Positions 34,742-43,718 of a stretch of DNA of 64,000 nucleotides are shown piece after piece. The stretch is taken from contig CAVOKY010000008.1 in NCBI GenBank assembly GCA_963696645.1, forward strand, positions 434,001-498,000. The letters run 5' to 3'. A model generated the notes under the pieces. That model was not told the origin of the DNA, did no database searches, and saw nothing but the letters and a program-made list of their open reading frames with translations. How positions within the stretch are numbered: position 1 is the stretch's first letter; each line of letters starts with the position of its first letter. The stretch comes from JAMXLO01 sp963696645 (lineage in GTDB: Bacteria; Pseudomonadota; Alphaproteobacteria; Acetobacterales; Acetobacteraceae). The translations under genes were made by a program, and so were the position numbers.

Positions 34742-35725
34742 ATGTCCATGAGCCTCTCGCCGAACCTGCCGCCCGACAAGCAGCGTGAAATGCTGCGCCA
34801 GATGCTCACCATCCGCCGCTTCGAGGAACGAGCCTCGGCCGACTACAATGCCGGCAAGATCTACGGCGTCGTGCACTGCTACATCGGTGAGGAAGCGATC
34901 GCCGTCGGCGTCTGTACCGCGCTCGACAGCCGTGACCGGATCATCTCGACGCATCGCGGGCATGGCCACTGCATCGCCAAGGGCGCCGACCTCAACCGCA
35001 TGATGGCCGAGCTCTACGGGCGCCAGACCGGCTACTGCAAGGGCAAAGGCGGATCCATGCACATCGCCGATTTCGGCATCGGCATGCTCGGCGCCAACGG
35101 CATCGTCGCCGGCGGCATCTCGATCATCACCGGCGCGGGCCTTGCGGCGCAGATGGAAGGTAAGCAGGGCGTCGCGGTGTCCTTCTTCGGCGACGGCGCA
35201 TCGAACGCGGGACCGTTCCACGAGTGCCTCAACATCGCGGCGACCTGGAAGCTGCCGATGCTCTACGTGTGCGAGAACAACATGTACGCGGCGCAGACAT
35301 CGGCCGCAGCCACACACGCGTTGAGCGACGTTGCGGCGCGCGCGGCAGGCTACGGCATTCCCGGCATCGTGGTTGATGGCAACGACATCGTCGCGGTCCA
35401 TCAGGCCGCAATCCGCGCCGTGGAGCGCGCGCGATCCGGCGACGGCCCGACGCTGATCGAGTGCAAGACCTACCGTCAGCGAGCCCACACGGAGCGCAAG
35501 GGCCAGCCCGATCCCCGCGACAAGGGCGAGATCGAGTCGTGGAAGCAGAAGGATCCGATCGTGCTGCTCGAGCGGCAGATGCGGGACCAGGGCGACCTCG
35601 ACGACGCCGGGCTGCAGGGCATCGAGCGCGACATCATGGCTGCACTCGAGGCGGCCGTCGCCTTCGCCGAAGCAAGCCCCTTCCCGCTGCCCGAACAGGC
35701 GACCGACGATGTATTTGCGGCGTGA
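34742..35725 (+). CDS. 2-oxo acid dehydrogenase E1 component, alpha subunit (AcoA/PdhA type)
   Basis: The 327-residue thiamine-diphosphate subunit has LTIRRFEERASADYNAGKI near the N-terminus, HRGHGHCIAKGADLNRMMAE (about 75), KGKGGSMHIAD, and the ThDP motif FFGDGASNAGPFHECLNIAA (about 145-164) ending CENNMYAAQT. With the beta subunit it decarboxylates a 2-oxo acid such as pyruvate, or acetoin. It is coupled to E1 beta 15 bp downstream. No E2 or E3 gene follows in the window, so lipoyl partners must be encoded elsewhere. Good ribosome site AGGAGGATCG before ATG. Confidence 0.92.
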   Translation: MSMSLSPNLPPDKQREMLRQMLTIRRFEERASADYNAGKIYGVVHCYIGEEAIAVGVCTALDSRDRIISTHRGHGHCIAKGADLNRMMAELYGRQTGYCKGKGGSMHIADFGIGMLGANGIVAGGISIITGAGLAAQMEGKQGVAVSFFGDGASNAGPFHECLNIAATWKLPMLYVCENNMYAAQTSAAATHALSDVAARAAGYGIPGIVVDGNDIVAVHQAAIRAVERARSGDGPTLIECKTYRQRAHTERKGQPDPRDKGEIESWKQKDPIVLLERQMRDQGDLDDAGLQGIERDIMAALEAAVAFAEASPFPLPEQATDDVFAA

Positions 35726-35740
35726 TGCGAGGACCGGACA

Positions 35741-36718
35741 ATGCGTGCGCTGACCTACAACGAGGCCGCACTCGAAGCGATCGCCGAGGAGATGCGGCGC
35801 GACCCGAAGATCTTCTACATGTCGACCGACGCGCTGCCGCCGCTGCTGAAGGAGTTCGGCCCGACGCGCATCAGAGCGACGCCGATCACCGAAGCGGCGC
35901 TGACCGGCATGGGGATCGGCGCGGCCGGCTCCGGCTTCCGCCCGATCGTCGACTGGCGGCAGGTGACGTTCTGCTTTGTCGCGATGGACCAGATCGTCAA
36001 TCAGGCGGCGAAGATCCACTACATGTTCGGCGGCCAGGTGACCTTTCCGATTTTGTTTCGCGCGTCCGTCGGCGGCGGCGGCCAGGTCGCGGCGCAGCAC
36101 TCGCAGTCGCCCTATTCGATGTTCATGAATGTCGCCGGGTTGAAGATGTTCCTGCCGTCCACGCCCTACGACATGAAGGGGCTGCTGAAGACCGCGATCC
36201 GTGACAACAACCCGGTGATCTCATTTGAGTCGGGCCGGCTGATGGGGCGCAAGGGAGAGGTGCCGGAGGGCGACTACACCATCCCGCTTGGTGTTGCCGA
36301 TGTGAAGCGCGAGGGCAGCGACGTCACGGTGGTGGCGCTGGCCTGGCTGGTGCACGAGGCGTTGGCGGCGGCGGAGACGCTGGCGGCGGAGGGGATCTCG
36401 GTGGAGGTGGTCGATCCGCGCACGCTGGTGCCGCTGGATGCGGAGACGATCCGGCGCTCGGTGCGGAAGACGGGGCGGCTGGTGGTCGCCGACGAGGCGG
36501 GGCCGACGGCGGGGTTCTCTGCGGAGGTCGCCGCGGTGGTGACGGAGGATGCCGCGACGTTCGCGCGGCTGAAGGCGCCGGTGAAGCGGGTTTGCGCCTT
36601 GCAGGTGCCGATACCGTACAGCCCCGTACTGGAGAACGCAGTGTTCCCGGACCGCAGTCGGATTATTGCGGGGGTGCGCGAGGTGCTTGCCGGACGGGGG
36701 CGCGCCGAGGCGGCGTGA
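35741..36718 (+). CDS. 2-oxo acid dehydrogenase E1 component, beta subunit (AcoB/PdhB type)
   Basis: The 325-residue partner of the preceding gene shows the transketolase-like fold: TPITEAALTGMGIGAAGSGF (with the ThDP-activating glutamate), RPIVDWRQVTFCFVAMDQIV, MFGGQVTFPILFRASVGGGG, and the C-terminal domain with VEVVDPRTLVPLDAETIRRS and VLENAVFPDRSRIIAGVREV. Length is normal. Together the pair forms the E1 heterotetramer. Which 2-oxo acid is used cannot be decided from sequence alone. Confidence 0.92.
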   Translation: MRALTYNEAALEAIAEEMRRDPKIFYMSTDALPPLLKEFGPTRIRATPITEAALTGMGIGAAGSGFRPIVDWRQVTFCFVAMDQIVNQAAKIHYMFGGQVTFPILFRASVGGGGQVAAQHSQSPYSMFMNVAGLKMFLPSTPYDMKGLLKTAIRDNNPVISFESGRLMGRKGEVPEGDYTIPLGVADVKREGSDVTVVALAWLVHEALAAAETLAAEGISVEVVDPRTLVPLDAETIRRSVRKTGRLVVADEAGPTAGFSAEVAAVVTEDAATFARLKAPVKRVCALQVPIPYSPVLENAVFPDRSRIIAGVREVLAGRGRAEAA

Positions 36719-36839
36719 GAGCGGGAATCGCGCATTCCCAGCGCGCGCCCTCGTCAATGCTCAGTACTGCGGGGTCTATCCGGCCCGGTTACGCCAGCCG
36801 CTAACTTGCTATGATCCGCCCCCGCCAACGGGAGGCACC

Positions 36840-37847
36840 ATGCGCAAGTTCTTCGGCCCATCGGGCTCTGTCACGCGGATCGTCGTCGACAGCCGGGTCC
36901 TCAAGGCCAATATCCTTGGCGACCCGACGGCACGTGCCGTCGACATCTACATTCCGGCCGGCCACCACGGCCACAACCTGCCCCTGCTGGTCGACCTTGT
37001 CGGCATCACCAGCAGCGGCCTGTCGCACACCAACTGGTCGGGCTTCTCGGAAAACATGCCGGAGCGTCTCGATCGTCTGATCGGCGAGCAGCGCATGCCG
37101 CCGGTCGTGGTCGCATTTCCCGATTGCTTCACCCGGATCGGCGGCAACCAGTATGTCAACTCGGCCGCAACCGGACCGTGGGAAGACTTCCTCACAGCCG
37201 AGATGCTGCCGGCGATCGAACAGCGCTTTGCCTGCGGTGGCGCCGGGCGTCGCGGTGTGTTCGGCAAGAGCTCAGGCGGCTATGGCGCCATCATGCATGC
37301 ACTACGGCACTCGGATGTCTGGGCCGCCGCGGCGTGCCACTCGGGCGATATGGGCTTCGAACTGTGCTACCTGCCTGACATGCCGGCCACATTGCGCGCG
37401 CTTTCGGATGTCGACAATTCGATCGAGCGGTGGTGGCGCCGGCTGGAGGAAGCCAGGAAGCGGCCAGACGGCATCTTCACCGCGATGAACGTGCTGGCCA
37501 TGGCTGCCAGTTACGACCCCGATCCGAGCGAGTTTCTCGGCATGCGCCTCCCGGTCACCTTCGACACCTGCGAACTCATCGCGAAGAGGTGGGCAAACTG
37601 GTTGCGTCATGACCCCGTCGTCGCGGTCGAAACGCTCGGGGACAATCTGCGAACCCTCAAGGCGCTGTATATCGATTGCGGCGCCAAGGATCAGTTCAAC
37701 CTGCTCTATGGCGCACGCCGGCTTGTGCGACGCTTGAACGACCTGGGCATCGCACACCGCTACGAGGAATTTCCCGACAACCACAGCAGTGTCGATTACC
37801 GCATGGACGAAAGCCTGCCGTTCCTGGCCCATGCACTGGTCGCCTGA
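36840..37847 (+). CDS. Alpha/beta-hydrolase, esterase-D/PHB-depolymerase-like
   Basis: The 335-residue protein resembles the putative esterase family (PF00756): VDIYIPAGHHGHNLPLLVDL, VVAFPDCFTRIGGNQYVNS, and the nucleophile elbow GVFGKSSGGYGAIMHAL (Ser about 146). LKALYIDCGAKDQFNLL provides the acid and EEFPDNHSSVDYRM the histidine (about 315). There is no signal peptide, so the substrate is cytoplasmic. GGGAGGCACC precedes ATG 36840. It is followed 29 bp later by an amidohydrolase, likely the same operon. Confidence 0.85.
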   Translation: MRKFFGPSGSVTRIVVDSRVLKANILGDPTARAVDIYIPAGHHGHNLPLLVDLVGITSSGLSHTNWSGFSENMPERLDRLIGEQRMPPVVVAFPDCFTRIGGNQYVNSAATGPWEDFLTAEMLPAIEQRFACGGAGRRGVFGKSSGGYGAIMHALRHSDVWAAAACHSGDMGFELCYLPDMPATLRALSDVDNSIERWWRRLEEARKRPDGIFTAMNVLAMAASYDPDPSEFLGMRLPVTFDTCELIAKRWANWLRHDPVVAVETLGDNLRTLKALYIDCGAKDQFNLLYGARRLVRRLNDLGIAHRYEEFPDNHSSVDYRMDESLPFLAHALVA

Positions 37848-37876
37848 AGCTGCGTCCAACATCGAGGGAGAACGCC

Positions 37877-38713
37877 ATGCCGATCATCGACGTCCAGGTC
37901 CATGCTTACGAACGCAACCATTCTGCGCGCCCTTGGGCCGGGCAACTGCACGGACCTCAATCCGCCAGCGGCGAGGAGATGGTGGCCGCGATGGATGCGG
38001 TCGGCGTCGACGCAGCGATCATCGTCTCCACATTCAACCTCTACCGCTACGACCCAGGCTACGCTCTCGAGGTCTATCGCACCTGGCCGGATCGGTTTCG
38101 TGTCGTGAAGCCGATCGATGTAACCGATCCCGCGGTCGATGAAGTCGCGTCGGAGTGGGCCAAGACCAAGGGAGCCGTCGGCGTTCGCATCATGCTCAGA
38201 GACGAACTGCCATCCGATCCCGCAGACCCGCGCGTCAATCGGGCGTTCGCCGCCGCCGGCAAACACGGATTGCCGGTGAATTTCCTCTGCTGGGGACGTC
38301 TTGACCATGGCGCGGAGCTTGTGCGGCGCAACCCTGACACCGTTATTGTCATCGACCATCTCGGTCTGCTGCAGCCCAACCAACCGCCGCCTCCGGCCGA
38401 ACCGTGGGCCGATCTTCCAAAGCTGCTCGCGCTGGCCGCCTTTCCCAACGTTCGGGTCAAGATCAGCGGCGCCTGCACGCTTTCGCGCACACCCTTCCCC
38501 TACAATGACATCTGGGATCCGGTTCTCAGGATCATCGACGCATTCGGTATCGAGCGTTGCATGTGGGGAACGGACTGGACGCGAACGAGCGGCATGCTGA
38601 CGTACGAGCAGGGCGTTCGCCCATTCCGCGAAACCGCGCGTCTGTCCGACAGCGACAGGGCAAAGCTCATGGGAGGCACACTCGAGAAGGTCTACAACTG
38701 GTCCGGTCGATAG
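37877..38713 (+). CDS. Amidohydrolase family 2 TIM-barrel protein (paralogue of the 19.4-kb gene)
   Basis: The 278-residue protein starts PIIDVQVHAYERNHSARPWA and has VIVIDHLGLLQPN, VRVKISGACTLSRTPFP and CMWGTDWTRTSG, each mirrored in the protein at 19394. Overall it is a clear full-length paralogue. It likely cleaves or decarboxylates a cyclic or aromatic intermediate using one metal ion. GAGGGAGAACGCC precedes the ATG. It lies behind the esterase, suggesting the two act in one hydrolytic pathway. Substrate not predictable. Confidence 0.82.
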   Translation: MPIIDVQVHAYERNHSARPWAGQLHGPQSASGEEMVAAMDAVGVDAAIIVSTFNLYRYDPGYALEVYRTWPDRFRVVKPIDVTDPAVDEVASEWAKTKGAVGVRIMLRDELPSDPADPRVNRAFAAAGKHGLPVNFLCWGRLDHGAELVRRNPDTVIVIDHLGLLQPNQPPPPAEPWADLPKLLALAAFPNVRVKISGACTLSRTPFPYNDIWDPVLRIIDAFGIERCMWGTDWTRTSGMLTYEQGVRPFRETARLSDSDRAKLMGGTLEKVYNWSGR

Positions 38714-38718
38714 GTCGA

Positions 38719-38790
38719 CCTGTCATTGCAAGGAGCGTAGCGACGCGGCAATCTCGGTCCACTACCGCACCACTATCAAGATTGCCGCGT
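38719..38790. repeat. Dispersed-type intergenic repeat with inverted arms
   Basis: CGCGGCAATCT (38744-38754) is the reverse complement of AGATTGCCGCG (38779-38789), within a segment starting GTCATTGCAAGGAGCGTAGC. This resembles short palindromic repeats scattered in alphaproteobacterial genomes. It may end the transcript of the amidohydrolase gene. The rest of the gap to 38898 shows nothing. Confidence 0.55.
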
Positions 38791-38898
38791 GGCAACCACG
38801 CCATACACCCCTCCAGTTCGGGCCACCGCCGCGTCCATTGTCGCCAACCACCGGTGTCGGCATGATGGATCACCGTCGCCACGCGCGAGGCCGCATCG

Positions 38899-39705
38899 AT
38901 GCCCGCTCCAATCGTCATTGCCGACAGCATCACCCGCGTAGGGCCTGAAGCCGCCGGCGCTGTCGTCGTCAACGCCTCGCACGGTGGCATCTATGCCGCC
39001 TACCTCGCGGCAAAACTCCATGCCGCCGCAGCGATCTTCAACGACGCCGGCGTCGGCCGTGACCGCGCCGGGATCGCCGGGCTCGACTACCTCCAGCAAT
39101 ACGGCATTGCCGGTGCGACCGTCGGCCACATTACGGCACGCATTGGCGACGGCGCCGACATGATGGCCAGCGGCGTCATCACCCATGCCAACGCACTGGC
39201 CGCGTCGCTCGGCGTCACCACCGGTCAATCGTGCCGCGCCGCCGCCGCCGCGCTGCAACAGGCACGACCGTCGCGCCACGCCCCGCCGGAAGCACTGGAA
39301 GCCGCGTTCCTGCTCATCTCAGAACCCCCACAGGTCTGGGCACTCAACTCCGCCTCGCTTGTCCTGCCCGACCACAAAGCCTCCATCGTCGTCACCGGCT
39401 CGCATGGCGGGCTGCTCGGCGGCCGGCCGGAAACCGCGCTCAAGTACGACGTACTCGGAGCCCTCTACAACGACGCCGGCATCGGCAAAGACGCAGCCGG
39501 CACCTCGCGCTTGCCGGCGCTCGACGCACGCGGCATCGCCGCCGCGACAGTCTCGGCAGCCAGCGCCCGCATCGGCGACGCGCGCTCAACCTACGAAGAC
39601 GGCATCATCAGCCGCGTCAATGCCCGCGCCACGGCACTGGGCCTTCGCGAAGGCATCACCGCCCGCGAATTCGTCGCCGGGCTGCGTCGTGCCCTCGCCG
39701 CATAA
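38899..39705 (+). CDS. Unknown protein built from an internal duplication
   Basis: The 268-residue protein consists of two related halves of about 95 residues. Half one has VVVNASHGGIYAAYLAAKL, AIFNDAGVGRDRAGIAG and ARIGDGADMMASGVITHANA; half two has IVVTGSHGGLLGGRPETAL, ALYNDAGIGKDAAGTSR and ARIGDARSTYEDGIISRVNA. The shared SHGG...NDAGxGxDxAG pattern suggests a pseudo-twofold protein with two equivalent sites or one at the interface. No signal peptide; I do not recognise the family. It lies 11 bp upstream of a TPP enzyme gene, so it is probably co-transcribed and perhaps an enzyme acting with it. Confidence 0.7.
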   Translation: MPAPIVIADSITRVGPEAAGAVVVNASHGGIYAAYLAAKLHAAAAIFNDAGVGRDRAGIAGLDYLQQYGIAGATVGHITARIGDGADMMASGVITHANALAASLGVTTGQSCRAAAAALQQARPSRHAPPEALEAAFLLISEPPQVWALNSASLVLPDHKASIVVTGSHGGLLGGRPETALKYDVLGALYNDAGIGKDAAGTSRLPALDARGIAAATVSAASARIGDARSTYEDGIISRVNARATALGLREGITAREFVAGLRRALAA

Positions 39706-39715
39706 GGAGCGAACC

Positions 39716-41464
39716 ATGAGCCCCACGCTGCACAATCGCCCGTCCGGCACGATGACCGGCGGGCGCGCGCTGGCTGAAATGCTGCGGCTGTCGGGTGCCG
39801 GGCCGATGTTCGGCATGGGCGGGTTTCAACTACTGCCGTTCTACGACGCGGTCGGTCTCGTCGGCCTGAACCACCACCTGATCAACGACGAGCGCTGCGG
39901 CGCCTTCGCCGCCGACGCCTATGCAAGGGTCACCAACCGCCCCGGCATTTGCGACGGCACCCTCGGCCCAGGCGCGACCAATCTCGTCACCGGTCTCGTC
40001 GAATCACTGAACGGCGGCATTCCCATCGTCGCCATCACCGGCGACACCAATCGCATGCATTCCTGGAAGAACATGACCCAGGAAAGCCGCCAGGTCGAAA
40101 TCCTCCGACCCGCGGTGAAAGAACTGATCCGTGTCGAGATGACCGCCCGCATCCCTGAACTGGTGCGGCGCGCCTTCGCGGTTGCGACCTCGGGACGGCC
40201 AGGCCCGGTGCTGCTCGACGTGCCGGAAGACGTCGCCCACGGCACCCACGATTTTGCGCCCGAATCATTCGTGATCGACGAAGCGACGCTGAAGGCGCCA
40301 GCCCGACGCATCCGCCCCGACCGTGCCGATATCGAGCGCGCCGCGAAGCTGATCGCCAAAGCCAAACGGCCGCTGCTGTTGACCGGCGGCGGCATCCACC
40401 TGTCCGAAGCCTGGAGCGCGCTGACCCGCTTCGCCGAAGCGCAGTCGATCCCGGTCGCGCACACGATGACCGGCAAGGGCGGCATCGCCTGCACGAACAA
40501 GCTGTCGGTCGGTTTGTTCGGCCGCTATTCGCGCATCGCCAACGACCTGATCGAGGCGTCGGATTGCCTGATCGTCGTCGGTTGCAAGTTGGGCGAGATC
40601 GCGACCAAACGCTTCGCATTGCCGCCGGCCCACATCCCGGTGATTCATCTCGACATCGTCGCCGAAGAGATCGGCCGCTGCATCCCCGCCGAGATCGCGC
40701 TCTGGGGCGACGCGCGCGCCGGGCTCGAAGACATCACCGAGGCGCTAACGGACAGCGCCACGGCTGCCCGCACAGCACGCGCCGACTATGTCGCCGAACT
40801 CGCGCCGCGCATGCAGGCCTGGGAAGACGATGCCGCCCCGCGGCTCAATTCGCGCGATCGGCCCGTGCATATGGCGCGTCTCTGCCGTGAGCTGAACAAG
40901 ACCCTGCCGGCGGATGCGATCCTGGTTGCCGATGGCGGGTTCGCCGGGCATTGGACCGGGCTGCTCTACGACACCAAGAGTGCAGGACGGAGTTTCATTC
41001 CGGATCGCGGCTTTGCTTCGATCGGCTACGGGCTGCCGGGTGGCATGGGGGCTGCGCTCGCGGCACCCGACCGGCCGGTCGTCGCGATCAGCGGCGACGG
41101 CGGCTTCAACATGACGCTCGGCGAACTCGAGACAGCACGCCGCACCGGTTGCGGTCTCACGGTGATCGTCGTCAACAATGCCGCCTCGGGCTATGTCAAG
41201 GCGTTGCAGCACGCGATGATGGGCGGGCGCTACCAGTCGGCCGACCTCAACGAAATGGACTACGCGGCGATCGCCCGCACCATGGGTTGCGGCGGCATTC
41301 GCGTCGAAGACCCCGAGGCGTTATCGCCGGCACTCCGGCAAGGCATAGAAGAACGCGACCGCCCGACGGTGATCGACGTCGTCGTCACCCGCGACCCGTC
41401 GCAGATGCTTCCCGCGGTCGACAATCGCACGATGGAGATCAAGCGGGGCGACCGCGTGGCCTGA
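39716..41464 (+). CDS. Thiamine-diphosphate enzyme, acetolactate synthase-like
   Basis: The 582-residue protein has the three-domain ThDP layout: Pyr domain with HHLINDERCGAFAADAYARV (activating glutamate at about 60), a middle domain with RPLLLTGGGIHLSEAWSAL, and a PP domain with GDGGFNMTLGELETA (Mg/ThDP, about 460). GRPGPVLLDVPEDVA is typical of the acetolactate synthase/oxalyl-CoA decarboxylase/glyoxylate carboligase group. It may be a carboligase or decarboxylase; which one is not decidable. It is coupled to the self-duplicated protein upstream. A short fossil of the same coding sequence lies at 45571-45654. Confidence 0.85.
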   Translation: MSPTLHNRPSGTMTGGRALAEMLRLSGAGPMFGMGGFQLLPFYDAVGLVGLNHHLINDERCGAFAADAYARVTNRPGICDGTLGPGATNLVTGLVESLNGGIPIVAITGDTNRMHSWKNMTQESRQVEILRPAVKELIRVEMTARIPELVRRAFAVATSGRPGPVLLDVPEDVAHGTHDFAPESFVIDEATLKAPARRIRPDRADIERAAKLIAKAKRPLLLTGGGIHLSEAWSALTRFAEAQSIPVAHTMTGKGGIACTNKLSVGLFGRYSRIANDLIEASDCLIVVGCKLGEIATKRFALPPAHIPVIHLDIVAEEIGRCIPAEIALWGDARAGLEDITEALTDSATAARTARADYVAELAPRMQAWEDDAAPRLNSRDRPVHMARLCRELNKTLPADAILVADGGFAGHWTGLLYDTKSAGRSFIPDRGFASIGYGLPGGMGAALAAPDRPVVAISGDGGFNMTLGELETARRTGCGLTVIVVNNAASGYVKALQHAMMGGRYQSADLNEMDYAAIARTMGCGGIRVEDPEALSPALRQGIEERDRPTVIDVVVTRDPSQMLPAVDNRTMEIKRGDRVA

Positions 41465-41498
41465 GGCCGATGCTCGCGGCAAGCGGGAGATAGCAGCC

Positions 41499-43484
41499 AT
41501 GGCGCCGAGCGCCGTCCGACGACGATGGAGCGCAACGGTGCTCACGCTGCTGCTGTGCTGTGCCGGCGGTTGGGCGGATGCACAACCGGCGCGGATTGAC
41601 CGGCCGGCCAGCGACTACGGGACGCGGTGGAGCGAAACCGAAAGGTGGGTGTGGGACCGGCTGAAGGCTGGCGAGATTGCGTCCCTGGACGACAGATGCG
41701 CTGACAAGAACCTTGATCCGAGCAAGGACGATAAAGCCGAGCCGCATTGGCTTGATCCGTGCCGCCAGGTTACCGCTGGCTTCCTGCACAACGTGCTGGC
41801 CGACGCGCGTTGGAATGAGGCGATCCCCCACCAAGGGGTCCTGGTCTCCGGCGCACATATCGTCGGTGACCTCGATCTGGAAAGCGCTGAGCTGGTGCGA
41901 CAGGTCTGGATGATCGACAGCCGGATCGATGGCGGTGTCATCCTGCTCCACGCGCGAACCTAGACCGCGATTGGACTGTCGGGAACCTTTGTGCGCGACG
42001 AATTCGACGCCAATTCATTGAACAGCGATAGCGATCTGTTATCGCGTGACGGCACGACGTTTGGGCAGGGCGTCAACCTGGGCAGCGCGAAGGTCGCCGG
42101 ACAGGTGTCCCTGGTCGGCGCCAGCGTTACCGGCACGCTAAACGGTGACGCCCTGCGAGCCGGCGATCTCCTCATGGGCTCCGACGACATGCACCAGGCC
42201 AGCTTCCAGACGGTGATCCTGCGCGGCGCAAGGGTCGCCGGACAGGTTGCCATGATCGGCGCCAGTGTCGCCGGCACGCTGAACGCTGACGCCCTGCAAG
42301 CCGGCGACCTCCTTATGTCCTCCGACGACAAGCACCAAGCCAACTACCACGAGGTGATCCTGCACAACGCGAAGGTCGCCGGACAGGTGTCCTTGGTCGG
42401 CGCCAGCGTCGCCGGCATGCTGGACGCTGACGCTCTGCAAACCGGCAACCTCTATATGTACTCCGACGACAAGCACCAGGCCAGCTTCCAGAAGGTGATC
42501 CTGCGGGGCGCGAAGGTCGCCGGACAGGTTGACATGATCGGCGCCAGCGTCACCGGCACCTTCGTAGGCGACGAAATGCAGGTTGGACAGAGCCTGTATA
42601 TGCGACAGGACGACAAGGCGCATCCCACGTCGTTCACTGGCGAGATTGACCTGACCTTTGCGCACATCGCCGGCAATCTCGATCTGCGGGGTGCTGCGCT
42701 GACCGTTGTCGATCTATCCGGGGCAGCGGCGGACGGCGAATTCCGGCTCGGTTCGTCCGGCGGCAGGGTGACTACCTGGATCGACGCGAAGGAACAGCCG
42801 GCCGGCCTGGTCCTGCGCGACACGCAAATCGGCAGTCTCGCTGACGAGCAGACCGTTTGGCAGGTTGATGGCAAGTCGCCACGACCAGCGCTCCAGCTTG
42901 ACGGCATCGCGATCAGCCACCTCGGCGGCTTCAAGAGCGGCACCGCCGTGCAAATGCGCGACCGCGGCATGGCGTGGTGGGACGCCTGGGCACGGCTCGA
43001 TCCGCAGTTCAGCCCGGCGCCCTATACCCAGATCGCCAACGCGTTCGTTGCAATGGGCGACCGCGATGATGCCAACGAGATCCGCTTCCTCGGCCGGGTG
43101 CGCGAGCGTGAAGCCATGACCGGTTGGTCGTGGTTCGCCGCCACGGCCCTGGAGTACGTCGCCGGCTTCGGAATCGGTGGCTATACCTTTCGCGTGCTGT
43201 ACTGGATCGCCGGCTTCACGACCGCCGGCGCCGCGTTGCTGTGGCTCACGGTACCGGCGGCGCGCACGCAGCACCGCGGGCCTATCTGGTGCCTTGGCGC
43301 CAGCCTATCGCGTCTGTTGCCGATCATCGAGATCAACAAGGAGTTCACCGATTTCTTCGACGACCCGGAGCGCACCAGGCTGAATGGCTGGCAGGCAGTC
43401 GCGTTCTCGGTGCTGGGGGCGGTCGGCTGGGTACTCGGCGGCATTTTGATCGCCGCCGTTTCCGGGCTGACACAAAATCCGTAG
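41499..43484 (+). pseudogene. Repeat-rich membrane protein, copy 1, split by an amber codon
   Basis: The whole frame from ATG 41499 to 43484 aligns with the intact sister at 43719, except that TAG at 41961-41963 replaces the AAG (Lys) found at the same place in the sister. The front part (154 aa) keeps the signal peptide; the back part (from 41991) keeps the repeats and the two membrane helices. It has one more 47-residue repeat unit than the sister. Unless the stop is read through, no full protein is made. Confidence 0.85.
42087..42650 (+). repeat. Tandem 141-bp coding repeat, four units (copy 1)
   Basis: GCGAAGGTCGCCGGACAGGT-type unit starts recur at 42087, 42228, 42369 and 42510, exactly 141 bp apart. 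Each codes for 47 residues of the form AKVAGQVxxxGAxVxGTL and a following DALQxGxLxMxSDDKHQASF stretch. Units are diverged by point changes but in perfect register; the last one is the most diverged. Confidence 0.9.
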
Positions 43485-43718
43485 TGCTGGAACCGTGGAA
43501 CGGAACACTCCGCATCACGCGGACCAGGCTCCCGAAGATGCTGGAACGCGCCGGCTATCCCGAGCCGCTGACCGGCCACCCCGGGATTGCCGTTGCGGCC
43601 GACCCGAACCTGATTCCCGCCTGACGCAGCCGTTCTGGGCGACGATTTAGGCGTTGCTCGGGAGAAGCGATGCCGTAGGCTGCACCTGGATGCTCGCGGC
43701 AAGCGGGGGGTGGCAGCC
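43485..43718 (+). other. Spacer between the two membrane-protein copies
   Basis: A GTG at 43484 opens a 46-codon frame (LEPWNGTLRITRTRLPKML...LIPA, stop at 43624) that overlaps the stop of copy 1 by one base. It is too short to recognise and may be the tail of a lost gene. From about 43689 the sequence GATGCTCGCGGCAAGCGGG repeats the DNA found just before copy 1 (41468), marking the duplication boundary. Confidence 0.35.
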
